Below, piece by piece: positions 37,501 through 49,690 of a stretch of DNA of 64,000 bases. This DNA is from Apis mellifera (Eukaryota; Arthropoda; Insecta; Hymenoptera; Apidae), in contig NC_037651.1 in the NCBI RefSeq assembly GCF_003254395.2, positions 5,321,001 through 5,385,000 on the forward strand, written 5' to 3'. Both the position numbers and the translations under genes were made by a program. How positions within the stretch are numbered: position 1 is the first letter of the stretch; the number at the start of each line of letters is the position of its first letter. Below the pieces are notes generated by a model. It made no database searches. It saw nothing but the letters and a program-made list of their open reading frames with translations, and was not told the origin of the DNA.

Positions 37501-38150
37501 AAAAAAAAGGATTGAAACATAATTGAAAAATATAATTTCAAAGTTAAGAAAAAAATCTAAAACATCAAAAAAAGAAAACAAATTTTGTTGTTTTGTTTAA
37601 ATGTTTTCTTTAATTTAGATAATATTTCTGTTAAAATATTTTCTTCTTTTATATTTCAGTATTTTTAGACTTTTTTAACTTTGAGGTTAACTTCCTCTCA
37701 AATGTCCTCTCAATTTTTTTCTACTTTATGATAATAAACTTTTACATTATATTCTCTTTTTATGTTTTAATTCATTTAGTTTTTTTAATTTTCAGATTAA
37801 ATTCTCCTTCTCTCTTTCAGTCTTGCTTTATTTTATAACAATTATTTTTTGGAAAGGATATTAAAAAAAGAATATATTAATAAAAAAAGAAAAGAAAATA
37901 AAATCTTTACATAATAATTAAGAAATCTATCAAAACTGCAATACATAAAGAAAATAAAATTCATTTTATTTAATAATAATTAATTTCTATAAAATAGTTT
38001 ATTTTTAGGTTTTATTCATTATTAATATTTTACAATATTAATTTGTATTTCAATATGTTGAAATATATGAAATAATTTAATGTAATATATGAAATAATCT
38101 TATAACATATAAATTATGAATAAATATACAAACATGAGAAAAGAATATTT
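34560..38150. repeat. AT-rich fold-back repeat array (H3)
   Basis: Six or more degenerate units with the same arm pairs as H2, for example left arm about 35120-35390 with right arm 35420-35590, and 37090-37380 with 37440-37560. Centres carry TTGCAACATAT. The longest of the four arrays; no genes recognised. Confidence 0.75.
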
Positions 38151-38164
38151 ATTAAGAAATACTA

Positions 38165-38320
38165 CTCTACATTTAAAAATATAAGATATATTTAATGAAC
38201 AATACTTTTCGAAAAGCGACAAGCCAAAAACTATGCACACCTTTACTCTAATATATGATTACTTTTAATTATTTTAATTATTTATCAGTGGAGAAATAAA
38301 GATACTAATAAAATAAAATT
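38165..38320 (+). pseudogene. 5'-truncated relic of an HDV-like ribozyme
   Basis: GAAAAGCGA-CAAGCCAAAAACTATGCACACC matches the 3' half (P4 3' arm, J4/2, P2 3' strand, downstream hairpin start) of the plus-strand family, preceded by the same AT-rich P4 loop sequence. The P1, P2 and P3 5' strands are absent, so it cannot fold as a ribozyme. Confidence 0.65.
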
Positions 38321-38729
38321 AGTAATTATGAGATTTGTTATATCATTTGTTATATTATATTTATTATAGTAACAAATTATGCGGTAAATAATAAATAAAT
38401 TAAAATAAAAGTTCAAAATTTAATTAAATTATTGATCATATAAATCTATTCGTGGTTGTTTTGTAATTATTTTTCGCATAAAATAATAAGAAGAAACTTT
38501 TAATATAATTTTAAATCGAAAATTAATATTATGAAATACAAAATTTTACTGTATTTCGAAAAAATATACTTTAATTATTATATATAATATTCTAGAATGT
38601 TATTAAGTCCATAAATTAACAATAAAAATATAAAAATTGATAAATCATTGATTAATATATTCGAAAAGTCTATTTTGATATAATCGGAAAAGGTCGTATA
38701 TTGTCGTTCGATTTCGGCTCACGCGCTTG

Positions 38730-38766
38730 TATAAATAGGGGACAGGACGGGTGAGAGCAATCATTT
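38730..38766 (+). promoter_or_regulatory. TATA box plus initiator upstream of ribozyme 1 and unit C
   Basis: TATAAATA at 38730-38737 in a GC-richer patch, and TCATTT (insect initiator consensus TCAKTY) at 38761-38766, giving the usual TATA-to-start spacing of about 30-33 bases. A start here would yield a + strand RNA with the first ribozyme about 590 bases downstream. It resembles an LTR or retroelement core promoter but no element was recognised. Confidence 0.5.
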
Positions 38767-38799
38767 CCTATCGAACTCGCGTCGCGTTAACATCGAAAT

Positions 38800-39348
38800 C
38801 ATAACATAACTTTAACTGAAATTTAATTAAGAATAATTTAGAATAATTTCTTATTATTTATTCGTATATTTATTATATATACATTTTTCCCTTTTTGCTT
38901 TTACTTTTTATTTTATTTAATTTTTAATTTTTTTTACATTAACTTTTTTAATTTACATTAACTTTACATTTTTCAATTGATTTAATTTTTTATTTAATTT
39001 TCAATTTAATTTTTAATTTTTATTTTATTTTTAATTTAGTTTATCATTCGATTTCTTTTTCAAACTTTAAATATTTGTTTTTTAATTTTTTTTAATTTCA
39101 TTTAATTTAATTTTACTTTCACTTTAAAATTTAATTCACTTTAAAATTTTTAATTTTAATTTTTTAATAAATTTTATTTAAGTTTTGATTAAAATTTTTA
39201 ATTTGGTTTAATCTTTAATTTTTATTTCAAAATTTTATTTTGATTTATATTTTAATTTGTAATTTTCTTTTAATTTTATATTTAACATTTAATTTATTTT
39301 AATATTTAATTTACATTGTCAAAGTTTATATAATAAATATAATTATAT
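38800..39348 (+). other. T/A-rich leader between the putative promoter and ribozyme 1
   Basis: Low-complexity (T)nAATTTA-type sequence with no coding frame. AATAAA at 39332-39337 lies 11 bases before the predicted cleavage site. Confidence 0.6.
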
Positions 39349-39508
39349 GGGTCTCGATGTAGTCACCTCCTCGTTGGTGAGACCCGGTAATTGGCATCGG
39401 TTTTCATTTTATATTATTTGATTGAAATTATATTACATTAAAAATTTTGTATTAGAATTATATTAGAATGATTAGTTTTTGAAAACTGATGCCAAGCTAA
39501 GAACTACA
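39349..39508 (+). ncRNA. HDV-like self-cleaving ribozyme 1
   Basis: P1 GGGTCTC/GAGACCC (39349-39355, 39379-39385); P2 TGTAG (39358-39362) with CTACA (39504-39508); P3 ACC/GGT with loop TCCTCGTT; GG at 39386-39387 for P1.1 with loop CC; P4 TTGGCATCGGTTTTC against GAAAACTGATGCCAA; J4/2 C-T-A-A-G with predicted catalytic C at 39497. Relative to ribozymes 2-5, both P2 strands have lost the CG dinucleotide together, and a P4 pair differs in a compatible way. Predicted cleavage is before 39349. Confidence 0.85.
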
Positions 39509-39839
39509 CTAGTTTTAAGTTTAAATTTAATTTGTTATTGTATATTTAACTTGTAAATTTTGATTATTTTGCAAGAAATTTCGAATATTTATAATTCGCG
39601 ACATAATTTATTGTAATTGATTATAATCTAAATTTTAATAGCGAACAATTATAACGTAATTTTTCCAAATTATTCAAATATTTTTCCAAATTTTTCCGAA
39701 TAATTCATAAATATTTTTGAATGTTAAAAAGAATCTTACAAAACATAGCAGTATTTTCTTAAACAAATGTTTGAAAGGAAAAAAAAGAAAAAATATCGAA
39801 GAATATTTTACTTTTTTTTCCACCCCATCCCTCCCTATT

Positions 39840-42800
39840 ATACAATTTTATTTTCAGTAAATTTTTGTATGGGCGCGCGGTCAGTAGAGTCAGTGTTTGC
39901 TTTCGTAAAAGTTTTTTTAAATTCTTTAATGAATAACGCGAAATTAGAGTCAGTGTTTGTTCGCGAATTTAATTTTTAACCGGTCGCGTTAAAATACGTT
40001 TAGAGTCAGTGCTTCTCTCAAGAAAATAAGGCGGTCATCCATCACGCGAAGAGGTAATTATCTTTCATTTTATTTAAATTCTTATTTTTTATTTCGATAT
40101 AAAATCATTAGATTTTTAATTTTTAAATTTAGAATTTTTCTATCAAAATCTTAATTTTTATTTTTATTAAAGTACATTAGAATTTTAATTTTCACTTGAC
40201 TATTAATATTACTTTAGTTTCATCTTTTTTTAATTCATTAGATTTTTAATTTTTAAATTAAAATTCAATTTTTAATAATCTGGATTATGTTTTAAATTAT
40301 GTTGTTCCGTTTTTTGTTACAGATTTTGGGACATCCTCCTACCAATATTCTTCGCATCTAAGGGTGAGTCGCATGCATTTATTTTCCTCCGGTCACTCAA
40401 TCATGTCGTAGGACGAAAGGTCCGAATCGACACGAGTGACTGGTTGTATACGTAGATTTTTGCAACGGGCATAGTGACCACGGATATATTTATTATATCC
40501 GTGAGTAGTAACATTTTCTGTGTTTTATTTATTAGCTCAGGCTAGATCTTCTTGCACATCGCGTTTTTTAAATATTAGTAAAATAAAAATTTTCTTTTCT
40601 TTTTTACATTTTGCTTTATACAATATTTTTTAATTATTCGATTTTCAATTTTCAATAATCATATGATACAAAATATAAAATTTTTAATTTTATTTCCTTC
40701 GTATACGAAAATGTGCAAGAAGATATATCGCGACAGGTAGATTTCGGAATCAAAACTATAATATTGAATATTGTATCTTATTTTCGAAACTATGTTTTGA
40801 TGAAGGAATCGCCTGAGGTTATTTTTATTAAAGTTAACTTTAATTCAATTATTTTATTTTGCATTTAGTATTTCTTGTTAAAAATAAATTTCTTATTTAC
40901 TTTTCTTTTGCCTATTAGATTTCATAATTTTAATATTTAATAAAATTAGAGTCATTAAATAAAATTTCAAGTAAAAATAGATGATAAAGTAAAGAATATT
41001 AGCCCGTTAGATACAAAATGGATATATTAATATTTCTTTTTAGCTCAGGATTTTCAGGTTTAACCCCTTCCATGTCCATTGCCACGATCTCACTCACGTG
41101 CCCAGGTGTTACTTGGGTGAGAGAGAGGCAATGGGTATGATGACCATAGTTTATAAGTATTAATCAGCGACTGACAATGAGTTAATGATCGTGCACGATG
41201 TATTTTCCACATTATGTGTGTGTGTGATTAGGCTGTGGAATTGCATCGTTTACGATTATTATTTTATACACTATTATCATTTTTATCACAATTTATTACC
41301 GCAATATTACATCTTCTATGAAATATTGCAAATTATAAAATTAATTACCAAATTCAATATTATCTAATATTATTTCTTTAAAAGTTACATATATTTTTTC
41401 AATCATGAATGTATACATAATCGTAATTAAAATACATTTTTATCGCGATTTACGCAATGATCATTAGCCATTGTCAGTCGATTTCAGGAAAAGGTACGTA
41501 AAGTTAGAGTATGAAAGAAATATCAAGCTCGGGTGTCGGAGGCGTCCCGGGACGCTCTCCCTAGTGTAGGCTTTTTGCACCCGGGTGTAATGTGTGAGAA
41601 CCGTGGAGTGAATGTGTTGGTGTGATTGTTTTGCCATTTTTTAAATATAGCACTAGGTAGGATAGGTAACATACTTTCTGGTGTGAATGTTAATTATAAG
41701 TAGGTAGGGCCGGGCAGGTTGTCACAGTCTCTGGTCGGGTAGGCGCGTTTTCGCGTGACAACCTGTTTCAGGAAATACAATTTGAAAAATCGAGAGTGGA
41801 GCTGAGACGAGTGGTCATCAATGACCACTCGTTTCTGGTTTTACTTATATCGATTTTTCGAATTTCGCGGTCGCGGTCGCGAATTGGGCGAAACGAACGT
41901 GCGCTCGAGATTCTGCGCATGTGCGGACAATGGTCAGCGATGACTATTGGTCGTCCATGTGCACTCAGCTTCCGCGATTTAGTCTATTTTTTTTTTTTTT
42001 TTTTTTTCGCGATTAGGAAATCTCGAGCCTAGATTTAAGTTTCAGCGGGCATCGCGCCCGAAGGAGGAAGACCGAAGAGGCCTCGACAAACTGTCGCGAA
42101 GAGGGGCTGCAGCGAATGGCTTCTCATTTTTTGGATCTTGTCTGGGTCCAAAGAATGGGAAGTCATTGTTACTACTTTGTCACTATGCTCGTTTTAGAGT
42201 CAGTAGTAGTAATAGTAGTAGTAGTAGTAGTATTTATGGCCGATGAGAATTCCGGCCCAACGAACAATCATCATGGGCAAATGGGCAATCGCGATTTTTT
42301 AATTAGTGTTGCGACAAATAAATTACGGTTTGCATTAGAGTTGCGAATAAATAATGATCGCGTTTGATTTAGTGTTGCGTTTAATGAGACATCGCGATTT
42401 TTTTAATTTTAATAATATAATTTTTTATAAAAAGTAGTATTAAAAATTTTTATTACATTTATTTTATTTCAAGTTTTAATTATAGAGATATTAACTTTCA
42501 ATTCATTTGCATTTGTATTAAACTCATTTGAAGAATTAGTGTTGCGTTGAAAAGTAATCGCGTTTTTGAAAGTAGTGTTGCGTCAAAAAATAATCGCGTT
42601 TTTGAAAGTAGTGTTGCGCTATAAAATGATCGCGTTTTTGAAAGTAGTATTGCGTTTATAAAATGCCCATGATTCTTCCACTAATACTGTGGAAGTGTGG
42701 TCCTGTTTTGGGATCATAAAATGCAGTTATAAGAACTGCAAAAGTGTGGTCCTACTTTTGGATCATAAAGTGGGAAAACGGGCAATCGCGATTTTTTAAT

Positions 42801-43340
42801 TAGTGTTGCGACAAATAAATTACGGTTTGCATTAGTGTTGCGAATAAATAACAATCGCGTTTGCTTTAGTGTTGCGTTTTACGAGACATCGCGATTTTTT
42901 TTTAGTAATTTTAATCATTATTAAATTTAATGATATAATTTTTTTTTTAATAGTAATATTAGTAGTATTAAAAAATTTTATATTTATTTTATTTCGAGTT
43001 TTAATTCGAGATATTAACTTTCAATTCATTTGCATTTGTATTAAATTCACTTTAAGAATTAGCGTTGCGTTGAAAAGTAATCGCGTTTTTGAAAATAGTG
43101 TTGCGTCAAAAAATAATCGCGTTTTTGAAAGTAGTGTTGCGCTATAAAATAATCGCGTTTTTGAAAGTAGCGTTGCGTTTATAAAATGCCCATAATTTTT
43201 CTACTAACATTGTGGAAATGATTTTTGGATCACAAGTGTGGTCCTTATAGCCATTTCTGGCTATCATTTTTTTTCAGCGCCCCTAAATATTACAACATTT
43301 GTTAATGAAAATACTGCTAAAAAATTTATTCATTTGAATT
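39840..43340 (+). ncRNA. Unit C: shortened, inverted copy of the structured non-coding RNA (copy 3 of 4)
   Basis: Homologous to A about 22.5-18.9 kb but on the opposite strand and clearly diverged, which makes it the most informative for covariation. Order: one module with three AGAGTCAGTG boxes (39892, 39946, 40002), donor-like GAAGAG|GTAATT (40052), acceptor TTTTTTGTTACAG, GTGAGT, the 55-base hairpin, long-range helix, stem at 40749-40801, TTTTCAG near 41057, palindromic stem-loop at 41542, 11-bp stem at 41715, expanded TAGTGTTGCG array, hairpin 43247-43264 and TTTTTTCAG. It lacks the CCAAT/TGCGCA promoter part; its transcription may instead start at 38.76 kb. Confidence 0.65.
42283..43185 (+). 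repeat. Duplicated TAGTGTTGCG / ATCGCGTTTTT array in unit C
   Basis: Two copies, offset 497 bases (GGGCAATCGCG at 42283 and 42780), each carry seven TAGTGTTGCG-like boxes alternating with AATCGCGTTTTT. Within the second half of each, the alternation has a period of about 38 bases. Confidence 0.8.
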
Positions 43341-44430
43341 TTAAACTCTCATAATATTATATAAAATTGTTTGCATTATGCAGTAAGAATATTAATTTAT
43401 TTAATATTATAAATTAATATTCTTACTACGATATATTGATACAAACATAGTTGATTTATTTAGAACAAATGACAAATAATTATTCGCTGTTAAAATTAAA
43501 ATTAAGTTTTTCTCTAATTTCGTTAACATTGAATAAAATTTGTTAGTATTTTTGCATTTTTAATAATGAAATAGTTAAATAAATATTCGGAATTCCTGTG
43601 TGAAATAACAAAATAAATTTTTTTTTTTATATTTATATTTTTAATTAATTTATTGTGTATTTGTAATTTTTAAGATGTTTGCGTTTTAATTTAAAATTAG
43701 ATTTAAGATTTAAATAAATTTTAAATCTTAAATTTAATCTTAGTTTTAAGTTTAATGTAAGATAGATATTTAGATTAAGTTTTTATTGTAAGCACATTTA
43801 GTAAAAAAATACGCTCCTTAACATAAAATGAATTATATTACATATTTTCAATCTATTTCCTTCTTTTTCTCTTATTTTTTTTTTATTTTTATTTTTTTTT
43901 TATTTTACTTTAAAGAGGAGCGTATCTTTAATACAGATGATGCAAATAGGATATGTAAATCTTAGATTTAAGATGTAATATTAAGAATATAGATTAAGTT
44001 TTAAATTTAAGCCTCATCGTTGGACAACGTGGGATTAAATGCGAAAAATTGCGAAAAATTGCGATAAATATAAAAAATATAATACATTATATTGTATGTA
44101 AATGATAAAATGCGTGCGTTTTAGATTTAAGTCCTAGCTTTAAGTATAATATAAGATAGATTTAAGATTTAGTATTAAGACTAAGATTGTAATATTTTCA
44201 TTGTAATTTGTATTCGATGTAAATGATAAGATGCGTGCGTTTTAGATTTAACTCTTAGTTTTAAGTAAAATAGATTTAAGATTTAATATTAAGATTTAAA
44301 TTGTAATATTTTCATTGTAATTTTTTGTATTCGATGTAAATGATAAGATGCGTGCGTTTTAGATTTAATTTATAGATAATTAATTGTATTATTTTAATGT
44401 ATTGATCATTTTGTTAAATAAATAACAGAT
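43341..44430. other. AT-rich spacer with minisatellite remnants
   Basis: No gene. Contains a distant pair ATACGCTCC (43809-43817) / GGAGCGTAT (43917-43925), and three degenerate AAGATGCGTGCGTTTTAG units (44111, 44230, 44347) of the minisatellite that dominates 49.7-52.5 kb. It also holds a seed of the GGACRACG repeat (about 44010). Confidence 0.6.
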
Positions 44431-44578
44431 GGGTCTCGATGCGTAGTCACCTCCTCGTGGGTGAGACCCGGTAATTGGCATCGCTTTTTCATATTTTTCA
44501 TTTAAAAAAATATCTTAAAAATATCTTATTTTAATAATAATAATTTTCGAAAAGCGATGGCAAGCCAAGAACTACGCA
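44431..44578 (+). ncRNA. HDV-like self-cleaving ribozyme 2
   Basis: P1 GGGTCTC/GAGACCC (44431-44437, 44463-44469); P2 TGCGTAG/CTACGCA (44440-44446, 44572-44578); P3 ACC/GGT with loop TCCTCGTG; P1.1 GG at 44470-44471; P4 TTGGCATCGC against GCGATGGCAA (one mismatch); J4/2 C-C-A-A-G. A further hairpin follows directly: CCTTCAATCTAGT (44581-44593) with ACTAGATTGAAGG (44638-44650). AATAAA lies 8 bases before the predicted cut. Confidence 0.85.
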
Positions 44579-44650
44579 CACCTTCAATCTAGTCTAAAAT
44601 ATGATTGCCTTAAATTATTTTGATTAATTATCAATGGACTAGATTGAAGG

Positions 44651-45150
44651 TACTAGTAAAATCTGAACAAACATATTCTGGTTAATTCTTTCATGTTTTT
44701 TTTACTATTTTTTAATTTTTCTAAAAAAGACCAGAATGTCTTTGATACAGATATTTATTAATTAATATATTTATTATAATATACTATATTCTATGTATAC
44801 AAGATGCGCGCATCTTAGATTTAAGTTCTAGTTTTAAGTATAATATAAGATAGATATAAGATATTTAGTATTAAGATTTAGATTTTAATATTTTTATTAT
44901 AATTTATTATACTCGATGTAAATGATAAGATGCATGCATCTTAGATTTAGGTCCTAGCTTTAAGAATAGTATAAGATAGATCTAAAATATAGAAGATAAG
45001 ATTTTAGTATTAAGATTTAAATTTTAATATTTCCATTGTAATTTATTATATTTTGATAAGATGCGTGCGTTTTAGACATATAAAATAGATTTAAGATTCA
45101 GTATTAAGAACTAGAATAAGTTAAATTAAGATTTCATCGATGGACGACAT
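44651..45150. repeat. AAGATGCRTGCR minisatellite, left block
   Basis: Three units (44802, 44927, 45060) about 125-130 bases apart, including the perfect palindrome AAGATGCATGCATCTT at 44927-44942. Ends in the sequence CATCGATGGACGACATTGG that seeds the decamer array. Confidence 0.7.
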
Positions 45151-48100
45151 TGGACTACGATGGACTACGATGGACTACGATGGACTACGATGGACTACGA
45201 TGGACTACGATGGACTACGATGGACTACGATGGACTACGATGGACTACGATGGACTACGATGGACTACGATGGACTACGATGGACTACGATGGACTACGA
45301 TGGACTACGATGGACTACGATGGACTACGATGGACTACGATGGACTACGATGGACTACGATGGACTACGATGGACTACGATGGACTACGATGGACTACGA
45401 TGGACTACGATGGACTACGATGGAGAGCGATAGTCTACGATGGACTACGATGGACTACGATGGACTACAATAGACTACGATGGACTACGATGGACTACGA
45501 TGGACTACGATGGACTACGATGGACTACGATGGACTACGATGGACTACGATGGACTACGATGGACTACGATGGACTACGATGGACTATGATGGACTACGA
45601 TGGACTACGATGGACTACGATGGACTACGATGGAGAACGATAGTCTACGATGGACTATGATGGACTATGATGGAGGACCATGGACTATGGTGGACTACGG
45701 TGGACTGCGGTGGACTACGGTGGACTACGGTGGACTACGGTGGATTACGATGGACTACGATGGACTACGATGGACTAGGGTGGACTACGATGGACTACGA
45801 TGGACTGGGTGGACTAGGGTGGACTACGATGGACTACGATGGACTACGATGGACTAGGGTGGACTATGATGGACTAGGGTGGACTAGGATGGACTAGGGT
45901 GGACTAGAATGGACTAGGGTGGACTAGGATGGACTAGGGTGGACTAGAATGGACTAGGGTGGACTAGGGTGGACTATGGTGGACTACGGTGGACTACGGT
46001 GGACTACGGTGGACTACGGTGGATTACGATGGACTACGATGGACTAGGGTGGACTACGATGGACTAGGATGGACTAGGGTGGACTAGGGTGGACTAGGGT
46101 GGACTAGGATGGACTAGGGTGGACTAGAATGGACTAGGGTGGACTAGGGTGGACTAGGGTGGACTACAGTGGACTAGGGTGGACTAGGGTGGACTAAGGT
46201 GGACTAGGGTGGACTAAGATGGACTAGGATGGACTAGGGTGGACTAGGATGGACTAGGGTGGACTACGATGGACTACGGTGGATTACGATGGACTACGGT
46301 GGATTACGATGGACTAGGGTGGACTAGGGTGGACTAGGATGGACTAGGGTGGACTAGAATGGACTAGGGTGGACTAGGGTGGACTATGGTGGACTATGGT
46401 GGACTACGGTGGACTACGGTGGACTACGGTGGACTACGGTGGATTACGATGGACTACGATGGACTAGGGTGGACTACGATGGACTACGATGGACTGGGTG
46501 GACTAGGGTGGACTACGATGGACTACGATGGACTACGATGGACTAGGGTGGACTAGGATGGACTAGGGTGGACTAGAATGGACTAGGGTGGACTAGGATG
46601 GACTAGGGTGGACTAGAATGGACTAGGGTGGACTAGGGTGGACTATGGTGGACTACGGTGGACTACGGTGGACTACGGTGGATTACGATGGACTACGATG
46701 GACTAGGGTGGACTACGATGGACTAGGATGGACTAGGGTGGACTAGGGTGGACTAGGGTGGACTACGATGGACTACGATGGACTACGATGGACTACGATG
46801 GACTACGATGGACTACGATGGACTACGATGGACTACGATGGACTATGATGGACTACGATGGACTACGATGGACTACGATGGACTACGATGGAGAACGATA
46901 GTCTACGATGGACTATGATGGACTATGATGGAGGACCATGGACTATGGTGGACTACGGTGGACTGCGGTGGACTACGGTGGACTACGGTGGACTACGGTG
47001 GATTACGATGGACTACGATGGACTACGATGGACTAGGGTGGACTACGATGGACTACGATGGACTGGGTGGACTAGGGTGGACTACGATGGACTACGATGG
47101 ACTACGATGGACTAGGGTGGACTATGATGGACTAGGGTGGACTAGGATGGACTAGGGTGGACTAGAATGGACTAGGGTGGACTAGGATGGACTAGGGTGG
47201 ACTAGAATGGACTAGGGTGGACTAGGGTGGACTATGGTGGACTACGGTGGACTACGGTGGACTACGGTGGACTACGGTGGATTACGATGGACTACGATGG
47301 ACTAGGGTGGACTACGATGGACTAGGATGGACTAGGGTGGACTAGGGTGGACTAGGGTGGACTAGGATGGACTAGGGTGGACTAGAATGGACTAGGGTGG
47401 ACTAGGGTGGACTAGGGTGGACTACAGTGGACTAGGGTGGACTAGGGTGGACTAAGGTGGACTAGGGTGGACTAAGATGGACTAGGATGGACTAGGGTGG
47501 ACTAGGATGGACTAGGGTGGACTACGATGGACTACGGTGGATTACGATGGACTACGGTGGATTACGATGGACTAGGGTGGACTAGGGTGGACTAGGATGG
47601 ACTAGGGTGGACTAGAATGGACTAGGGTGGACTAGGGTGGACTATGGTGGACTATGGTGGACTACGGTGGACTACGGTGGACTACGGTGGACTACGGTGG
47701 ATTACGATGGACTACGATGGACTAGGGTGGACTACGATGGACTACGATGGACTGGGTGGACTAGGGTGGACTACGATGGACTACGATGGACTACGATGGA
47801 CTAGGGTGGACTAGGATGGACTAGGGTGGACTAGAATGGACTAGGGTGGACTAGGATGGACTAGGGTGGACTAGAATGGACTAGGGTGGACTAGGGTGGA
47901 CTATGGTGGACTACGGTGGACTACGGTGGACTACGGTGGATTACGATGGACTACGATGGACTAGGGTGGACTACGATGGACTAGGATGGACTAGGGTGGA
48001 CTAGGGTGGACTAGGGTGGACTAGGATGGACTAGGGTGGACTAGGATGGACTAGGGTGGACTAGAATGGACTAGGGTGGACTAGGGTGGACTATGGTGGA

Positions 48101-48822
48101 CTATGGTGGACTACGGTGGACTACGGTGGACTACGGTGGACTACGGTGGATTACGATGGACTACGATGGACTAGGGTGGACTACGATGGACTACGATGGA
48201 CTGGGTGGACTAGGGTGGACTACGATGGACTACGATGGACTACGATGGACTAGGGTGGACTATGATGGACTAGGGTGGACTAGGATGGACTAGGGTGGAC
48301 TAGAATGGACTAGGGTGGACTAGGATGGACTAGGGTGGACTAGAATGGACTAGGGTGGACTAGGGTGGACTATGGTGGACTACGGTGGACTACGGTGGAC
48401 TACGGTGGATTACGATGGACTACGATGGACTAGGGTGGACTACGATGGACTAGGATGGACTAGGGTGGACTAGGGTGGACTAGGGTGGACTAGGATGGAC
48501 TAGGGTGGACTAGAATGGACTAGGGTGGACTAGGGTGGACTATGGTGGACTACGGTGGACTACGGTGGACTACGGTGGACTACGGTGGACTACGGTGGAC
48601 TACGGTGGACTACGGTGGACTACGGTGGACTACGGTGGACTACGGTGGACTACGGTGGACTACGGTGGACCACGATGGACTACGGTGGACTACCGGTAGA
48701 CTACCGGTAGATTATGGTAGACTATGGTGGACTATGGTGGACTATGGTGGACTATGGTGGACTATGGTGGACTACGATGGAGGATGATGGAGAACGATGG
48801 AGGACGATGGAGAACGATGGAC
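45151..48822. repeat. Decanucleotide array (TGGACTACGA)n with variants and 1258-bp higher-order repeat
   Basis: Opens with 27 perfect TGGACTACGA units, then mixes TGGACTACGG, TGGACTAGGG, TGGACTAGGA, TGGACTATGG and others, about 367 units in all. A block starting at 45600 recurs exactly at 46858 (offset 1258, i.e. 124 decamers plus two 9-mers TGGACTGGG), and parts recur again after 48093. Because the period is 10 and no variant makes a stop in the favoured frames, long repetitive open frames appear; these are a by-product, not genes. Confidence 0.97.
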
Positions 48823-49690
48823 GTAAATGAACGGATTGCGATAATCAAAATAGGATACAGGTTTTAATTTCTTTTTTGTAATTTCTTATATTCGATATCT
48901 CGATGGACAACGTTGAACAATGTTAGATCGATAATCAACGTTGGACATAGATTTTAATTTCTTTTTTATAATTTCTTATATTCGATATCTCAATAGACGA
49001 CGTTGGACGATACTGGATCACGATAATCAACATAGGATACAGGTTTTAATTTCTTTTTTATAATTTCTTATATTCGATATCTCGATGGACAACGTTGGAC
49101 AATGTTGGATCACGATAATCAACGTGGGACATAGATTTTAATTTCTTTTTTGTAATTTCTTATATTTGATGTATCGATGGACGTTGATGGATTATGTTTG
49201 ATAACGTTGGATAACGATAATAGGATATAGATTTTAATTTATTTTTTAAATTTTCTTATATTCGATGTCTCGATGGACAAAGTTGGACGACGTTGGATCA
49301 CAATAATCAACACAAGATATAGGTATTAATTTCTTTTCTAAAATTTCTTATATTCGATATCTCGATGGACAACGTTGGACGACGTTGGATCACAATAATC
49401 AACACAAGATATAGGTATTAATTTCTTTTCTAAAATTTCTTATATTCGATATCTCGATGGACAACGTTGGACGATGTTGGATCACGATAATCAACATAGC
49501 ATATAGGTTTTAATTTCTTTTTTAAAATTTCTTATATTCGATATCTCGATAAATGACATTGGATCACGATAATCAACGTAGAATACAGGTTTCAATTTCT
49601 TTTTTATAATTTCTTATATTTGATATCTCGATGGACAACGTTGGAGGATGTTGGATCACGATAATCAACATAGGATAGAAATTTTAATAT
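48823..49690. repeat. ~91-bp tandem repeat (TTCGATATCTCGATGGACAACG family)
   Basis: About nine units with TTCTTATATTCGATATCTCG, then GGACAACGTTGGA, GATCACGATAATCAAC, GGATACAG and TTTTAATTTC. TTCGATATCT starts at 48891, 48981 and 49073, a period of 90-92. Units vary by substitutions, and the GGACRACGTT core links them to the decamer arrays. Confidence 0.9.

Noticed and set aside
38730..39348. LTR retrotransposon 5' end at the TATA promoter
   Set aside because: No primer-binding site, gag/pol frame or matching second LTR was found in the window, so only the promoter is called.
45140..48787. Long repetitive open frames (WTTMDYDGLR-like repeats, up to 166 residues) over the decamer array
   Set aside because: A 10-bp satellite without stops in its period is open in several frames at once; no codon bias, no flanking gene structure, and frames differ only by repeat variants.
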